A stretch of 64,000 nt of DNA from Podocnemis expansa. Taxonomy: Eukaryota > Chordata > Testudines > Podocnemididae. Numbering within the stretch: the first letter of the stretch is position 1; the number at the start of each line of letters is the position of its first letter. Below are positions 25,524-36,149 of this stretch, piece by piece. Location: the NCBI GenBank assembly GCA_007922195.1, contig ML681998.1:12380070-12444069 (forward strand), given 5' to 3'. The notes below the pieces were generated by a model that worked only from the letters and a program-made list of their open reading frames with translations, had not been told where the DNA came from and made no database searches. Both the position numbers and the translations under genes were made by a program.

Positions 25524-25573
25524 TCTATCTTGTTTGTTTGTTTGTTTGTTTGTTTGTTTGTTTGTTTGTTTGT
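25524..25573 (+). repeat. (TTTG)n microsatellite
   Basis: About twelve perfect TTTG units lie in the 5' region of the DIRS element. The run gives an apparent protein repeat (VCLF) that should not be annotated. Confidence 0.95.
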
Positions 25574-25644
25574 AGTGGTAGTTAGATTAAGAGACTCTTA
25601 TTTTCGCTGTCCCATTGCCTCAGAGAGCAAATCCTTCAAGTTCA

Positions 25645-27382
25645 TGCCAATGGATGACCCACATGGTTCCTGCCTCAGGTGTCTGGGTGCACGGGTGTCA
25701 GTGGCACCTGGCACAGGGGGCAAGTGCCCTGTGTCTCGGCACCAGTGCCCTGAATGGCTGGTGCACCCCCTGCCTCTCCCATCCCTGTCCCTGGCTGGGT
25801 ATTCTGGGCCAGTCCAGCCACAGCAGCACCTGCCTCTCCTGGCCTAGGAGCTGGGCTGGGCTGCCTCTGGCAGCCACTGGCTCACCTGGCCCCATCTCCA
25901 GCAGGGGATTGGGGGCTGGGCTGGCAGCAGCAGGAGCCAGGGGCCCTGGCTCAGGATAGAGGGCAGAGCCCAGGCCCAGGCCCCAAGTCTTTTCCCGGGG
26001 CAATGATGCTCCCACTTAGGTGAGTTGCACTTGAGAGACAGGTGCAAATTTGGTAAAAGTTTTAAACTCCACACCCAGAAGGAGAGGGAGCAGAAAATCA
26101 AACTCCTTATGATGGAGGAAGCCCTTCATCCTACAGAAACTGGGGACTTGATTTCAAGCAAGACCATGTTGGTACAGAGTGCTCCTCTAGCAGTTAGGGC
26201 AAAGGACTCTGAGAAGACCTCACAGCACTGCTGCTCCCAAGTACCGTTGGCATCTCCCCAAGAGGCTCACTGGCACCAGTCCCAGTCCCTGGCTGCAAAG
26301 AAGAAACAGAAGGAAACAGGTAAGGGACATGTTCTCCTGTCAAGCTGGCAGGAGAAGGGCCAGGAGTGGAACCTGAGTTGGGCTGCTTGGCTTGCGCACC
26401 ACACCTGCCGACACCATCGACTCTGGGCCGTCGAGTCCAGTGTCATTTCCGTCTCCAACAAGAGTTATACCGGAGGAAGACCCGAGATGTTTGAGGCAGC
26501 CAGGGAGCTAATAGAACAGACAGCCCCATTGGTGCCTGATCACTCTGGTCCAGAAGCCTTAATCTTTTGTGCAGCATAGAGGTAAACCAACACCTCAGAA
26601 ACATCCATCCCCATGGCACTGCTCCCTGTCACTGGTAGCAAAAAGGGCCAGATCACAGTCACCACTGAGGACATCACAGCCGGCACCTCCTACCAACCAT
26701 GGCCTATCCCTAGTGTGGCACTGCTTGCCAGTACTGCCTGCAGCCATAGCAGCAGCCAGACTGCTTCAGTACCATTTGCCTAGTGCATCAACCCTGCTGG
26801 CACTGCCCTCGATGCAGCCTTCCTCAGCTGGACTGTACTGGTCCCTAGCACCAAGTGGCACCATTCATCCACAGTCCCCACCAGAGTCATTTGTCTTCAG
26901 ATTCAGACAAAGCATTGGTGATCTTGTAGGGCAGCCAGTATAGCAGGAGAAGGATGTCAGGCTACCACCCATACCAGCCTTCTTGGAACCAGTGGCAAGG
27001 ATCTCCACAGTGGTCATTCTGGACCCCATGGGCCTACCATCAAGCCCAAGGGTCACTGGTGGGCAGGTCCTGTACTTTGGCGAGGCCTGGGCCACAGCCG
27101 TCACAATCAGCTAGTATCCCTCAGGACCAAGTCAAGGGATCTGACCTTGGCTAGTGGGATCTGAAACCCCTGAGCTAGAGGATGCCCCCTGCAGAATGGT
27201 CTACCTCCTCCAAGTTTGGGGGAGGCACAAGGAGAATCATGTCCCCCACTTCCCAATGAGGCGGTACCAGGGGCAACCCTGGCTGCTCTGGCTGCTCTTT
27301 TGGACAATAGTAAATCCCGCCAGGAACTGCTCAGGAGCATTGCTCACAATATGGGTGTACAAGCAGAAGAAGTGGTGGAAGA
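25645..27382 (+). pseudogene. DIRS gag-like frame, N-terminal part, broken
   Basis: The first piece (25648-25689) encodes MDDPHGSCLRCLG, a zinc-knuckle-like cysteine pair typical of the DIRS gag-like protein. An insertion at 25690-26018 separates it from the continuation HLRDRCKFGKSFKLHTQKER (from about 26025), which has the next Cys and the basic segment. The frame then drifts through stops to about 27382, where a CR1 interrupts it. The native protein would act in particle assembly and RNA packaging. This copy cannot make it. Confidence 0.7.
25690..26018. mobile_element. Unclassified insertion inside DIRS gag (329 bp)
   Basis: The DIRS reading CLRCLG | ELHLRDRC is split exactly here. GGTG is present on both sides (25686-25689 and 26019-26022), a possible 4-base duplication. 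The insert begins cacgggtgtcagtggcacc and is GC-rich. Inverted ends are not obvious, so its class is unknown. Confidence 0.65.
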
Positions 27383-28150
27383 GGTTCAATAAGGACACGT
27401 GTAAAATCCTGCACGTGGGATGGAAAAACTCCATGCACTGTTACAGGCTGGGAAACATTCAGCTAAGTAGCAGCAGTGTAGAAAAGGACCTGGGGTCATG
27501 GTGGATGGGAAGCTGGATATGAGTCAGCAGTGTGCTCTTGCTGCCAAAAAGGCCAATGGCATACTGGGCTGCATCAAAAGAAGTATTACCAGCAGATCAA
27601 GGGATGTGATCATTCCCCTCTATTCTGCACTGGTAAGGCCACATCTAGAATACTGTGTTCAATTTTGGGCTCCCCACTACAAAAAGGACAAGGACATGCT
27701 AGAGAGAGTTCAGAGGAGGGCAACCAAAATGATTAAAGGGCTGGAGCACAAGCCCTATGAGGAAAGACTGAAAGCATTAGGCTTATTTAGTCTGCAGAAG
27801 AGAAGATTGAGGGGGGATTTGATAGCAACCTTCAACTACTTGAAGAGATGCTCTAAGGAAGATGGAGCTCCACTGTTCTCGGTAATAACAGAGGACAGAA
27901 CAAGGAGCAGTGGTCTCAAGTTGCAATTAGGGAGGTCGAGGCTGGATATTAAGAAAAACTTTTTTACTAGGCGAGTGGTGAAGCATTGGAATGAGCTGCC
28001 AAGGGAGGTGGTGAAATTTCCATCTTTGGAGGTGTTTAAGGCCTGGCTGGACAAAACCATGAATGGGATGGTTTAGTGGGAGTGGTCCTGCCTTTGGCAG
28101 GGGGTTGGACTAGATGACCTATGAGGTCCCTTCCAACCCTGTGATTCTAT
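27383..28150 (+). mobile_element. CR1 LINE 3' fragment inserted in DIRS gag (768 bp), young
   Basis: It begins RFNKDTCKILHVGWKN and runs through the C-terminal part of CR1 ORF2 to a normal 3' UTR ending gtgattctat. The main open piece is 27498-28076 ([33 protein letters not shown]), with one frame change near 27500. It is very similar to the antisense copy at 53021-56017, so both belong to one recent subfamily. GAAGA lies immediately before (27378-27382) and after (28151-28155), a likely target duplication. DIRS sequence resumes directly after it. Confidence 0.93.
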
Positions 28151-29060
28151 GAAGACACTGACCCCATGGTGGACGTTCTTGTTCCAGAAGAGCTGGCTAA
28201 GCTTACTTTTCCTCTCATAAAGACTGTAAGAGACATCACCAAATCCCTGTGGCATGCACCAGCCTCCATCCCACCCACAGGTAAAAGGATGGAACAAAAG
28301 TACTTTGTTTCCTCTAAGGGCCACGAGCACTTTTATGCTCACCTGACACCAGCCTCATTGGTGGTAGCAGCTGCTGACAAAAAGGGGTGTCAGGGACACC
28401 AGGGTCTGACCCCCAAATCAAAGGACACTAGGAAGCTGGATTTATTCAGCAGGAGAACTTATTCCATGGGGGGGGGGGGTGTCTCCAGCTGAGGATAGCC
28501 AACCAGCAGCCTATTCTCAGCCAATACACATTCAACTCCTGGTCGTCTATGGAGAAATTCACAAGCTTAGTGCCACAGGACTCTTGCTCTGAGCTGGCAG
28601 CAATGGTCAAGGAAGGGAAGGTTGTTTCAAGAGCATTGCTGCAATCAGCCTTGAATACAGTTGATACCACAGCAAGAGCTGTGGCCTGAGGATCACCATG
28701 AGGCATAGCTTGTGGTTGCAGGCATCAGGCCTTTCTCAGGCGGTTCAGACCACTATAAAAGACCTCCCGTTTTAGGGACCAGAGTTGTTCTTGTCCCAAA
28801 CTGATTCCAAGCTGCAGACTTTGGAGGACTCATGGGCAATGCTAAAGTCCCTGGTCCTGCATACCCCGGCCTGTCAGAGGTACCCATTCCATCCTGAGGC
28901 GGCTCCTTGCTATTACCAGAATAGGCCAGACTCTTTGCAGCACTGCAGGAGTGTGTATAATAACAGGTGCTTGAGTCAAAAGTCATTGGGCAATAGCAGG
29001 AACCAACTGCACACTCAGCCAGGCACTAAAAAGAACTTTTGAAGCTGCACTTGAGGACAG
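28151..29060 (+). pseudogene. DIRS gag-like frame, continuation after the CR1 insertion
   Basis: The frame resumes with DPMVDVLVPEELAKLTFPL, then FVSSKGHEHFYAHL and SKDTRKLDLFSRRTYS. I recognise these as the conserved C-terminal half of DIRS gag-like proteins. A G-run near 28471-28480 coincides with a frame change, after which the product degrades. Segments of the same protein are still readable to about 29040 in other frames. Confidence 0.75.
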
Positions 29061-29142
29061 CTTACCAGACAGGTCTACGGAACCTCACCTACCACCCTTT
29101 GGAGACAGGTTAGCCTTATTTTACCAGGCATGGTCCAATATT

Positions 29143-30300
29143 ATGTTGAACCAATGGGTTTTACACAAGATAAAATGCGGGTATTTGCTTCAATTTTTGC
29201 CCATGTCCCACTCTTCCCTGTCCTCCAGGGACCCCTCTCATGAACGTCTGCTGGAAGAGGAGGCGCAGTCCCTTATCTCCTTGGGAGCAGCGCAGGAGGT
29301 GCCAAAAGAGCACAGAGGAGAGGGGTCCTATTCCTACTACTTACCTATGAGGCCTAAGCAGGTTCCTACATAGAGTAAAATTCCCCATAGGTTCCCTGGC
29401 CACTATAATCCCATCCCTGGATCTGGGAGACTGCTATGCTGTCTTCAGCCTGAGGGATATGTATTTTCATATAGCAATCCTATCACGATACAGGCGCTTC
29501 CTACGATTCATGGTGAGCCAGAAGCACTTTCAGTTTGCAGTCTTCCCCTTCGGTCTTTCTGCCGTGCCTCTGGTCTTCACAAAGTGTCTCACAGTACTCG
29601 CAGCCTACCTCAGGAGGCAAAGGATACAAGCGTTTCCCTATCTGAAAGACTGGTTAGTAAAAGGTTGCTTCCAACAGGAGGTTTGTGTACACCTGCAAGT
29701 AATCTGGTCCACCTTTGACAGGCTTGGCCTAATGATAGATGAGAAGAAATCTACATTGACCCCCCCCATGCAATGCACAGAGTTTGTTGGGGCCATTCTG
29801 TACTCAAGGGAAGTACCCACCTCCTTTACACAAGCCTGGTTCTTGACAATGTCAAAATTGGTCAAGGAACTATCTGGTTATCTCCTTACCTCCATCCACA
29901 TGTGCCTAAGACTACTGGGCCACATGGCCTGTTGTACACATGTGGTGGAGTTTGCGTTGCTAAGATTATACCCCAGACAGGTGTGGCTAGCATTGGTTTA
30001 CTGTCTGCCTTGAGACTCTCTCAACACCTTTGTGCCCCTGCTGCCTCACATCTTACAGGCCCTACAGTGGTGGTGCTCCTGCTGGAACGTGTGTTTGGGA
30101 ATGCCCTTCCAAGCACTGCAGCCCTCAAGGTGCCTGGTCACATATGCATCGGATACAGGGTGGGGAGCATACCTGGGCAAGCTCCAGAGTTGAGGCCTGT
30201 GGTCCTGGGTAGCGTCTCACCTGCACATAAATATAAGAGAGCTCAGGGCAGTCTGCTTGGCTTGTGGAATCTCTTGGAATGAGTTAGTGGGCAGGTCAGT
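29143..30300 (+). pseudogene. DIRS reverse transcriptase / RNase H, frameshifted
   Basis: The first piece (29143-29373) contains WVLHKIKCGYLLQFL and EEEAQSLISLGAAQEV, the usual start of a DIRS RT. The second piece (29459-30013, other frame) has YRRFLRFMVSQKHFQF, FPFGLSAVPLVFTKCL and AFPYLKDWLV. The catalytic Y-x-D-D box normally found there reads YLKD, so an active-site aspartate is lost. The frame changes again after about 29770. RNase H should follow but is hard to read. The piece cannot be functional. Confidence 0.85.
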
Positions 30301-31073
30301 GCTAGTTCAGATGGGCAATACCATGGCCATGCACTATATCAACAAATGGGGGGTGCTTGCTCTTCTCTCCTGTGTTAGGAGGCCTGCAGGCTATTGGAGT
30401 TCTGCATCCAACACTTGATTTGCTTGACAGCATTGTACCTGCTGTCCACTAGGATATTCTGAAAGCCCAGTCTCAGCAAGTGATTTCTGGCCCACAAGTA
30501 GTCCATCTGAGCAGATGTGGTATAGAACATTTTCCAGTGTTGGGGGTCTCTGCAAGCAGACCTGTTCATGTCCAATTCCAATTGGAAGAGTGCTGCATTT
30601 TGCTCCTTCCGGAACCATTGCCTGGGGTCTCAGGTGGATGCATTTCCAATTCCCCTAGTTGGATCAGCTGTGCTATGCTTTCTCTTCAACACAGCTGATT
30701 CACAAGGTACTTCTAAAAATAAAGAAGGGCAGAGAGCATTATTCTAACTGCTCTAAAGTGGCCACATCAGTGCTGGTTTATAACTGCTAAAGCTGTCAGT
30801 CAACAACCCAATCCCACTCCTGCCCTTCCTGGACCTCCTTATGCAGAACCAGGGGATGCTGAGACACCCCAACCTCAAAGTTCTTCACCTCGAGGTGTGG
30901 AACTTCCATGGCTAAGGGGGGATGAGCTCAGGGGCTCCTCACAGATGCAGGAGATCCTGGGCAATAGCTGTAGGCTGTTGACGAGAACAACCTACTGAGC
31001 AAAATGAAGGAGGTTCTCTTCCTGGGCGGAGGTTAAGGGGATTAAACCTACCTTGGCTTCCATTCCATAAATC
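30301..31073 (+). other. DIRS internal region between RT/RNase H and recombinase, degenerate
   Basis: No long frame survives. From its position it should hold the end of RNase H and the start of the recombinase or a methylase-like ORF. Short frames on either strand are not informative. Confidence 0.5.
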
Positions 31074-32506
31074 TTGGACTACCTTCTTAGCCTGAAACAG
31101 CACAGCCTGGTGAGTGTGTCACTCAAAGTCCATTTGGTGGCCATCTTGGCCTTCCGTGCTGGAGTGTCACAAAGTTCCTTGTTCTCTGACTGTACAGTGA
31201 AGCATTTTATGACAGGTCTGGACAGGCTTTTCTCATTCATTCAACACCTAGTGACCAAGTGGAACTTGAACTTGGTCCTTTCTAGATTGACTGGTCCCCC
31301 ATTCGAACCACTAGCATTTTGCTCATTATCATACTTGTCTTGGAAGCTGTCCTTCCTAGTGGCCTACCATCAGCAAGGTGTGTCAGAGCTAAGGGTGCTC
31401 ACGTTGGAACACCCTTATGCTCTCTTTTTTAAGGACAAAGTTCAGTTCTGCCTTCACTCCATCTTCCTGCTCAAGGTGGTTTTGCATTTCCACACCTCCC
31501 AGGACACATTCCTGCCAGTCTTCTACCCAAAACGTCACCCACTGGATGAGAAGTGGAGGATCCACACTTTTGGATATCCTATGGGCCTTGGCCTTTTATA
31601 TGGAACACGCCAGGTCCTTTTGTAAATCATCTCAATTGTTTGTGGCAATCGCAGACCGAATGAAAGGTGAACCAATATCTTCCCAATGCCTGTTATCCTG
31701 GATCTTGGCCTTCATTAGACAGTGCTACCTGCTAGCTAAAATTACACCCCTGCGGATGACAACCCATTCTACTCGAACTCAAGCCTCTTCAGCAGCATTC
31801 CTGGCTTATGTGCCTATAGTGTAGTGGTTCCCAACCTATGGTCCATGGACTCTGGGGGGCTGCAGAGTTACTGCAGGGGGTCAACGGACAGGCTGGGAGC
31901 TGGGGCCAGATGCCACTGGGATCTCAGCTGGTAGAGAGCTTCCCTTAGGCTGGAAGGTTTTTAAAACTGCCCTGAGCATGTTCAGATGTGTACTCATGTA
32001 GAGTAGCCTGTGGGGTGGCCAGGTGGCAGCTGCTCCAGCAACCAGGTAAGAGGGGGAGAAAAGGGGCCCTGGAGGGGAGCGGGGTGAGAAAATGGGCCGG
32101 TGGTTGGGGAAGACTGGGGGGGGCAGGGGCAGGGGGCCATGGCTGTGGCAGCCCCGTTCCCGTGCAGGCTCACGTGATTGCAGTGACTCCTGCTCTTTGG
32201 TTGGGGGAGGGGCTATGGCCACGGCCATGGCAGCTTGGATCCCCAATGGCATGGGCCAGATTCTGCCTGTACAGGCCACGGCAGTAGTGGCACCAGTTGC
32301 CAGCACTGTGAAGTGTGTTGTGTTTTTTGTTAAAAAGGGGTCCCCAGCCTGAAAAAGGTTGGGAACCACTGTACTGTATAGTGGATTGTCAATGCATACG
32401 TTTGGAACACTATGCACTGATACAGCAGGTGAGGAACGATGCAGCTGTCAGCAGAATGGTGCTGCAGGCAGTCAGAGTTCAGAACTCCTTGCCTCCACCA
32501 AGGTAA
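31074..32506 (+). pseudogene. DIRS tyrosine recombinase, broken by frameshift and a hAT insertion
   Basis: The first piece (31074-31625) encodes SLKVHLVAILAFRAG, NLVLSRLTGPPFEPLAF and GVSELRVLTLEHPYALF. The next frame (from about 31417) gives LDILWALAFYMEHARSF and HSTRTQASSAAFLAYVP. The HxxR box (HSTR) is present. The first catalytic arginine, usually within RRVSELR, is replaced (QGVSELR). After the hAT element at 31822-32375 the last part resumes with HYALIQQVRNDAAVSR, which should carry the nucleophilic tyrosine. The enzyme would have integrated the circular DNA copy of DIRS; this copy is dead. Confidence 0.85.
31822..32375. mobile_element. hAT MITE (554 bp) inside the DIRS recombinase
   Basis: The termini are AGTGGTTCCCAACCTATGG and AAAGGTTGGGAACCACT. 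Flanking octamers CTATAGTG (31814-31821) and GTATAGTG (32376-32383) agree at seven of eight bases. Removing the insert and one octamer rejoins the recombinase frame, which independently supports the boundaries. A few extra bases (TACT) sit after the right TIR. Confidence 0.88.
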
Positions 32507-32563
32507 GGCTTGGGAATCACCTGAGTTGTAACTGGCATGAACATCACTCGAAGAAAAAGAAAA

Positions 32564-33297
32564 GGTTACTTACAAGTAACTGGTGTTCTTTGAGATGTGT
32601 TGCTCATGGACATTCCAACAACTGTCCTCCTCCCATCAGCCAGAATTCCAGCAAGAAGGGACTGGGGCGGGAGAGGGTCAACTGGGATATAAATAGAGAG
32701 TTGCAGAGCATCTCTAGCAGCTGCAGCCATCCCTGTGGCCAGTGGTGTCACTGGGGGGTGGGCTCATGGGGACCTCAGAGCTCCTTAAAACTCAGGGCCA
32801 GCCCTTGAGCAGCGCACCTCAAAACTTCCAGCTGGGAGGGAGCTGCCCCCACTTGGGCTGGGAGTTTTTAAAACTCCTGCCCTGGCCTGACCTTGCTGCT
32901 GGGGACCTCAGCCTGTGTTGTGTCCCCGCTGTCCCTCCAGCAGCCAGGTAAGGGAGGTGGGGCAAGGGGGAGTCCAGGGGCAGGCATGCTGGCCTGGCAG
33001 GGAAAGGGCGCAGGGGAGGGAGTTGGGCCAGAACAGCAGTGGGACTGGGGGGTTAGGGAAGGGCTTGGGGCCCTCTAGAGGGGGTTGGGAAAGGCTTGGG
33101 GAACCAGTGGGTGGAGGGAATGGATCAGGGCCCCAGTGGTCAGTTGGGGGCTGGAGCCCCCCCAGTATTTATGTTTAGTGACACCCTTGCCTGTGGGTAT
33201 TCTAGCAGAAAATTCCCAGTGATCTGTGCACACAGCATGTGCATGCGTTCTAAGTTGGAATGTATATGAGCAACACATCAAAGAACACCAGTTACTG
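32564..33297. repeat. Inverted terminal/internal repeats of the DIRS element
   Basis: 32564-32617 (ctggtgttctttgagatgtg, ttgctcatggacattcca) is repeated as an inverted copy at 33256-33297, which resumes after the hAT insertion at 33808-33830. Such paired repeats at the right end are a hallmark of DIRS retrotransposons, which use them for circle formation. Confidence 0.8.
32740..33189. mobile_element. hAT MITE (450 bp) between the DIRS right-end repeats
   Basis: The left terminus CAGTGGTGTCACTGG pairs with the right terminus AGTGACACCCTTG. Flanking octamers CCTGTGGC (32732-32739) and CCTGTGGG (33190-33197) agree at seven of eight bases. The interior is G-rich. Confidence 0.85.
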
Positions 33298-33302
33298 GTC
33301 AG

Positions 33303-33807
33303 CAGTGTTCCCTCTAAGGCCTTAACATGGCTGAGCAACTTATGTTGCTCATTGAGCAGCCCCCCCAACCCCACCCCAGGGGAAGGCCAGATCCTGTTCG
33401 CCCTGCTGGACCAATCTTGCTTCCCCCGTTCTCCTGGTCACTGCCCCAGTGGACCAATCCCACAACCCCATGCCCCTCTTAGCTGGTCCGACCCCCTCTT
33501 CCCTCCAACCGTCCACCCTCTTTCATGGCTGGCTGCCCCTGCCCTGCTGCAAACCTCTGCCCCTGTGCCCCCTTACCTGGCTGCTGGAGTGGTGCAACCT
33601 GGCCCCACAGCTGCTCTTCCAGCTGGAGGAGCTCTCATTGAGCATGTGCAGAGACTCTGCGCATGCTCAGTGAGAGCTTACTCCGAGTGGGAGTTTTAAA
33701 ATCTCCCAGCTGGGAGCCACTCTCAGCCAGGACTACAGCTGCTGGCTGTGTGTGTCCAGAAGTGTTTCCTGCACTGGGCAGGGGTGCTCAGCTTGCAGGG
33801 AACATTC
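33303..33807. mobile_element. hAT MITE (505 bp) splitting the last DIRS inverted repeat
   Basis: The left terminus CAGTGTTCCCTCTAAGG pairs with the right GCAGGGAACATTC. Flanking octamers CTGGTCAG (33295-33302) and CTGGTAAG (33808-33815) agree at seven of eight bases. The sequence before and after joins into the complement of the DIRS repeat at 32564, which confirms the empty site. Confidence 0.9.
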
Positions 33808-33839
33808 CTGGTAAGTAATTTTTTCTTATACCATGAGAG

Positions 33840-33931
33840 ACAAGGTAGATGATGTAGTTTCTTTTATTGGACCAACTTCTGCTTGGTGAAAGAAACAAGA
33901 AAAGCAGACTTCTTCAGGTCAAGGAAAGATG
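33840..33931 (+). mobile_element. SINE fragment, second copy of the 11791 family
   Basis: It contains ttttattggaccaacttctg, ggtgaaagaaacaaga and cttcttcaggtcaaggaaag, matching the 11791 fragment in order. It lies directly beyond the right end of the DIRS element. Confidence 0.7.
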
Positions 33932-35235
33932 CTCAGAATGCCACAGTAATCTTACTGTCCATTTAATACAGAAGTTTGATCAAGCAATGTTCATTCTTTT
34001 CCTAAAGTTTAATGAAGGCACTTTCTATTATACCAAATTAAGAAGTAGTGCTTGAAGTGAAAGAAAATGAAATATTGGTTGTGAGAAGAGAGAATAGTAA
34101 GGGCTGCAACATGAAAAAATGTTATTTAATGTCAATATTAATTCAGAGTCAGGGAAATCGGTCATTGTATAGCACAAGTTAGAAAAAAGAAAGTCATTCT
34201 TCAGTTCTTCCGTCAGGTTTGCAGTTTAAATAACTCATCCAGTGGTTTCAATCTTTGTTTAGTCCTGGAAATTTGCTGATATCTTTGATGATAGTTCAGA
34301 GCAGTTTCTGTTTTAAGCTCATTACTGAGCAGATATCTGTTGCTTAGAGTCAGAGAAAAGAAGCGGGGCAGCCAGTTAACAAAGGAAGTCAGTAGCTATT
34401 GTAAATGTCTAGTCTTTTCATCACTCTGTATAGTGGATGAGATAGAAAAGATAAATTATCATTTCTCATGGGTGTGATGGTTTTGCTATTCTTCTTGCTC
34501 AAATCCCTGTCTGTTTTCTTTTTCTTCATCTGCCTGAGGCAACTAGCTCTTGGCTGTCTAGCTCATAGCAGCTCGTTCTGAATTATGCATCTCATCATAA
34601 CCCACTGTGACTGGAAAAAGAAAAAGGATTTTTGGGCAGAATCTGAGAATCCAACCTCCAGTGCTAATAGGAGAACTAGGCTATGCACTGGTTTCCATTC
34701 TTCATAGTAAAATAAAATTCACAGGGAATCTTACGCTGTGACTGTGTTCTATATTTTGTTAGGACAATCATAGACCTCCTTCATTTTCTGTCTCGTATGC
34801 TAGTACAGAAAGCATTTGTACTTACTGCTTTGTAACTGAGGCTATTGAGAGCTTTTGGAGATCAACAGTTCCTGGCCCTGAATAAATCAACTAGTAATAT
34901 TGACTAATGTTAGATATTTTTTTCTATCAAGCACAATAAACTTTTGTGGCTTTCAGGATCCCTTTAAGGAAGGAAAGCACTGGCTGAGCAGGAATGGTGC
35001 TAGCATTTATGGTGCCCCCCCTGCAGCACAGCAGACAAGTGAAGTCGTGGGAGCGCAACTGTGCAGTCCCCATTTTGGTGCCCCTCAAATGGGGGGGGGA
35101 AGGGTTTGGGGTAAAAGAGCAGAGGTCCTTGGCCATGAGTGTGAGCAGGAGCCCCAGCAGTCAGGGAGGTCACTCTGCTCCTGAAATGGCTACAGTGGTA
35201 GTGCAGGGAGCACTCTGCAGCCCTTGTGTCATGGG
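33932..35235. other. Intron 1, no recognised gene
   Basis: AT-rich to about 34940, then a short GC-rich block (34970-35230) beginning near gcaggaatggtgc that looks like an unclassified repeat. No exon is supported. Confidence 0.4.
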
Positions 35236-35514
35236 CAGGGGTTGGCAACCCAAAAGATAAGAAGAACCATTTAAAAAAATTCCTTCAATAACCAAGTGTT
35301 TTGAGAGCTGCAATGGGTGTAGCCTTCAGGTGGCAGTGGGGTGCTAGGAGCTGGGCCAAGGTGTCTACCACAAGGTCTGGTGGGGAGGAGGAGGATCCGG
35401 GAACCAGGAGCAGGCTTCCCAAATTGCAGGAGACTTCAGAACAAAGAATGGGCCACCCTCAGGAGTCAAGAGTTACAAAGGGGCAGCTAAACAGCCACAG
35501 GTTGGAGACCCCTG
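35236..35514. mobile_element. hAT MITE (279 bp)
   Basis: The left terminus CAGGGGTTGGCAACCC pairs with the right GGTTGGAGACCCCTG. Flanking octamers GTCATGGG (35228-35235) and CTCATGGG (35515-35522) agree at seven of eight bases. The left 20 bases are almost identical to the element at 16590. Confidence 0.9.
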
Positions 35515-35740
35515 CTCATGGGAGTGAGCTAGCAGAGGGAATGGTAGGCCCTGGCAGTAGAACTGCATTGATACAGAGCGGGTTACATTTAATCCTTGCA
35601 GGTGCATAGTGTTCGGGTGGTGGAGCAGAGGAAGGCAGCTGTCCTGGCAGGGCAGAGCAGAGAAGAGAATGAAACCCTGGAGCAGGTCTCTGCTCTGCCT
35701 ACCAGAACCAGCCTTTCATGCCTACAGGGATCAGCAGGGG

Positions 35741-36149
35741 TCAAAGTATACTTTGGTGGGCCCTAGAACCCTCCCCCATGGGTGGGCCCACCTCTGGCAT
35801 GGGTAGGTCCCCCAGTACCATCCCCAGACCCCCACCCTCCCCTACAACCTGCAGCAGCCTCCTGCAAAGCCCTTACCGTGGCTGTTTGCAGGCTGGCTGA
35901 CCAGCTGGAAGCTGCTTCTGGGCACAAGCTGCTCCACCCTGCAGGGGGGACAGTCACAAGCTCCTGTCCTGCTGAAGGTTTCTGCTGGCTGGGCTTAAGG
36001 TGGAACAGGGTTTAAGGTGGAGCCACCAGAACACTGTGTTCTGACTGCTCGTGCTAATCTGAGGGGGCACCGGAACTCTCCATTCTAGTGCATTCCTCTA
36101 TTTTTAGGGGCCCTCAAACTGCATTCCGGTGTGTTTCCCCTTACTTTAA
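35741..36149. mobile_element. TTAA-type MITE (409 bp)
   Basis: The left end is TCAAAGTATACTTTGG (the first TTAA mutated to TCAA) and the right end CCCCTTACTTTAA. The word tatttttaggggccc near the right end also occurs in the copy at 38767. Confidence 0.7.

Larger units (their letters stand above)
25088..33830 (+). mobile_element. DIRS-type tyrosine-recombinase retrotransposon, dead, with six nested insertions
   Basis: The order of parts is left terminal repeat, gag-like frame, reverse transcriptase/RNase H, tyrosine recombinase, then inverted terminal sequence. The left end (from about 25088: ttgctcatgtcaattccaac) is repeated inverted at 33256-33297. A third, same-direction copy sits at about 32564-32617, the repeat geometry expected for DIRS elements. 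Protein pieces match DIRS families: CLRCLG then HLRDRCKFGKSFKLH (gag-like), RRFLRF...FPFGLS (RT) and NLVLSRLTGPPFEPLA (recombinase). Insertions at 25173, 25690, 27383, 31822, 32740 and 33303 break it. Frames also change several times independently of them, so the element is old. The outer limits are approximate. Confidence 0.85.

Noticed and set aside
25088..33830. Endogenous retrovirus or Gypsy LTR element as the identity of this region
   Set aside because: There is no protease/integrase pair and there are no direct LTRs. The tyrosine recombinase and inverted repeats fit DIRS instead.
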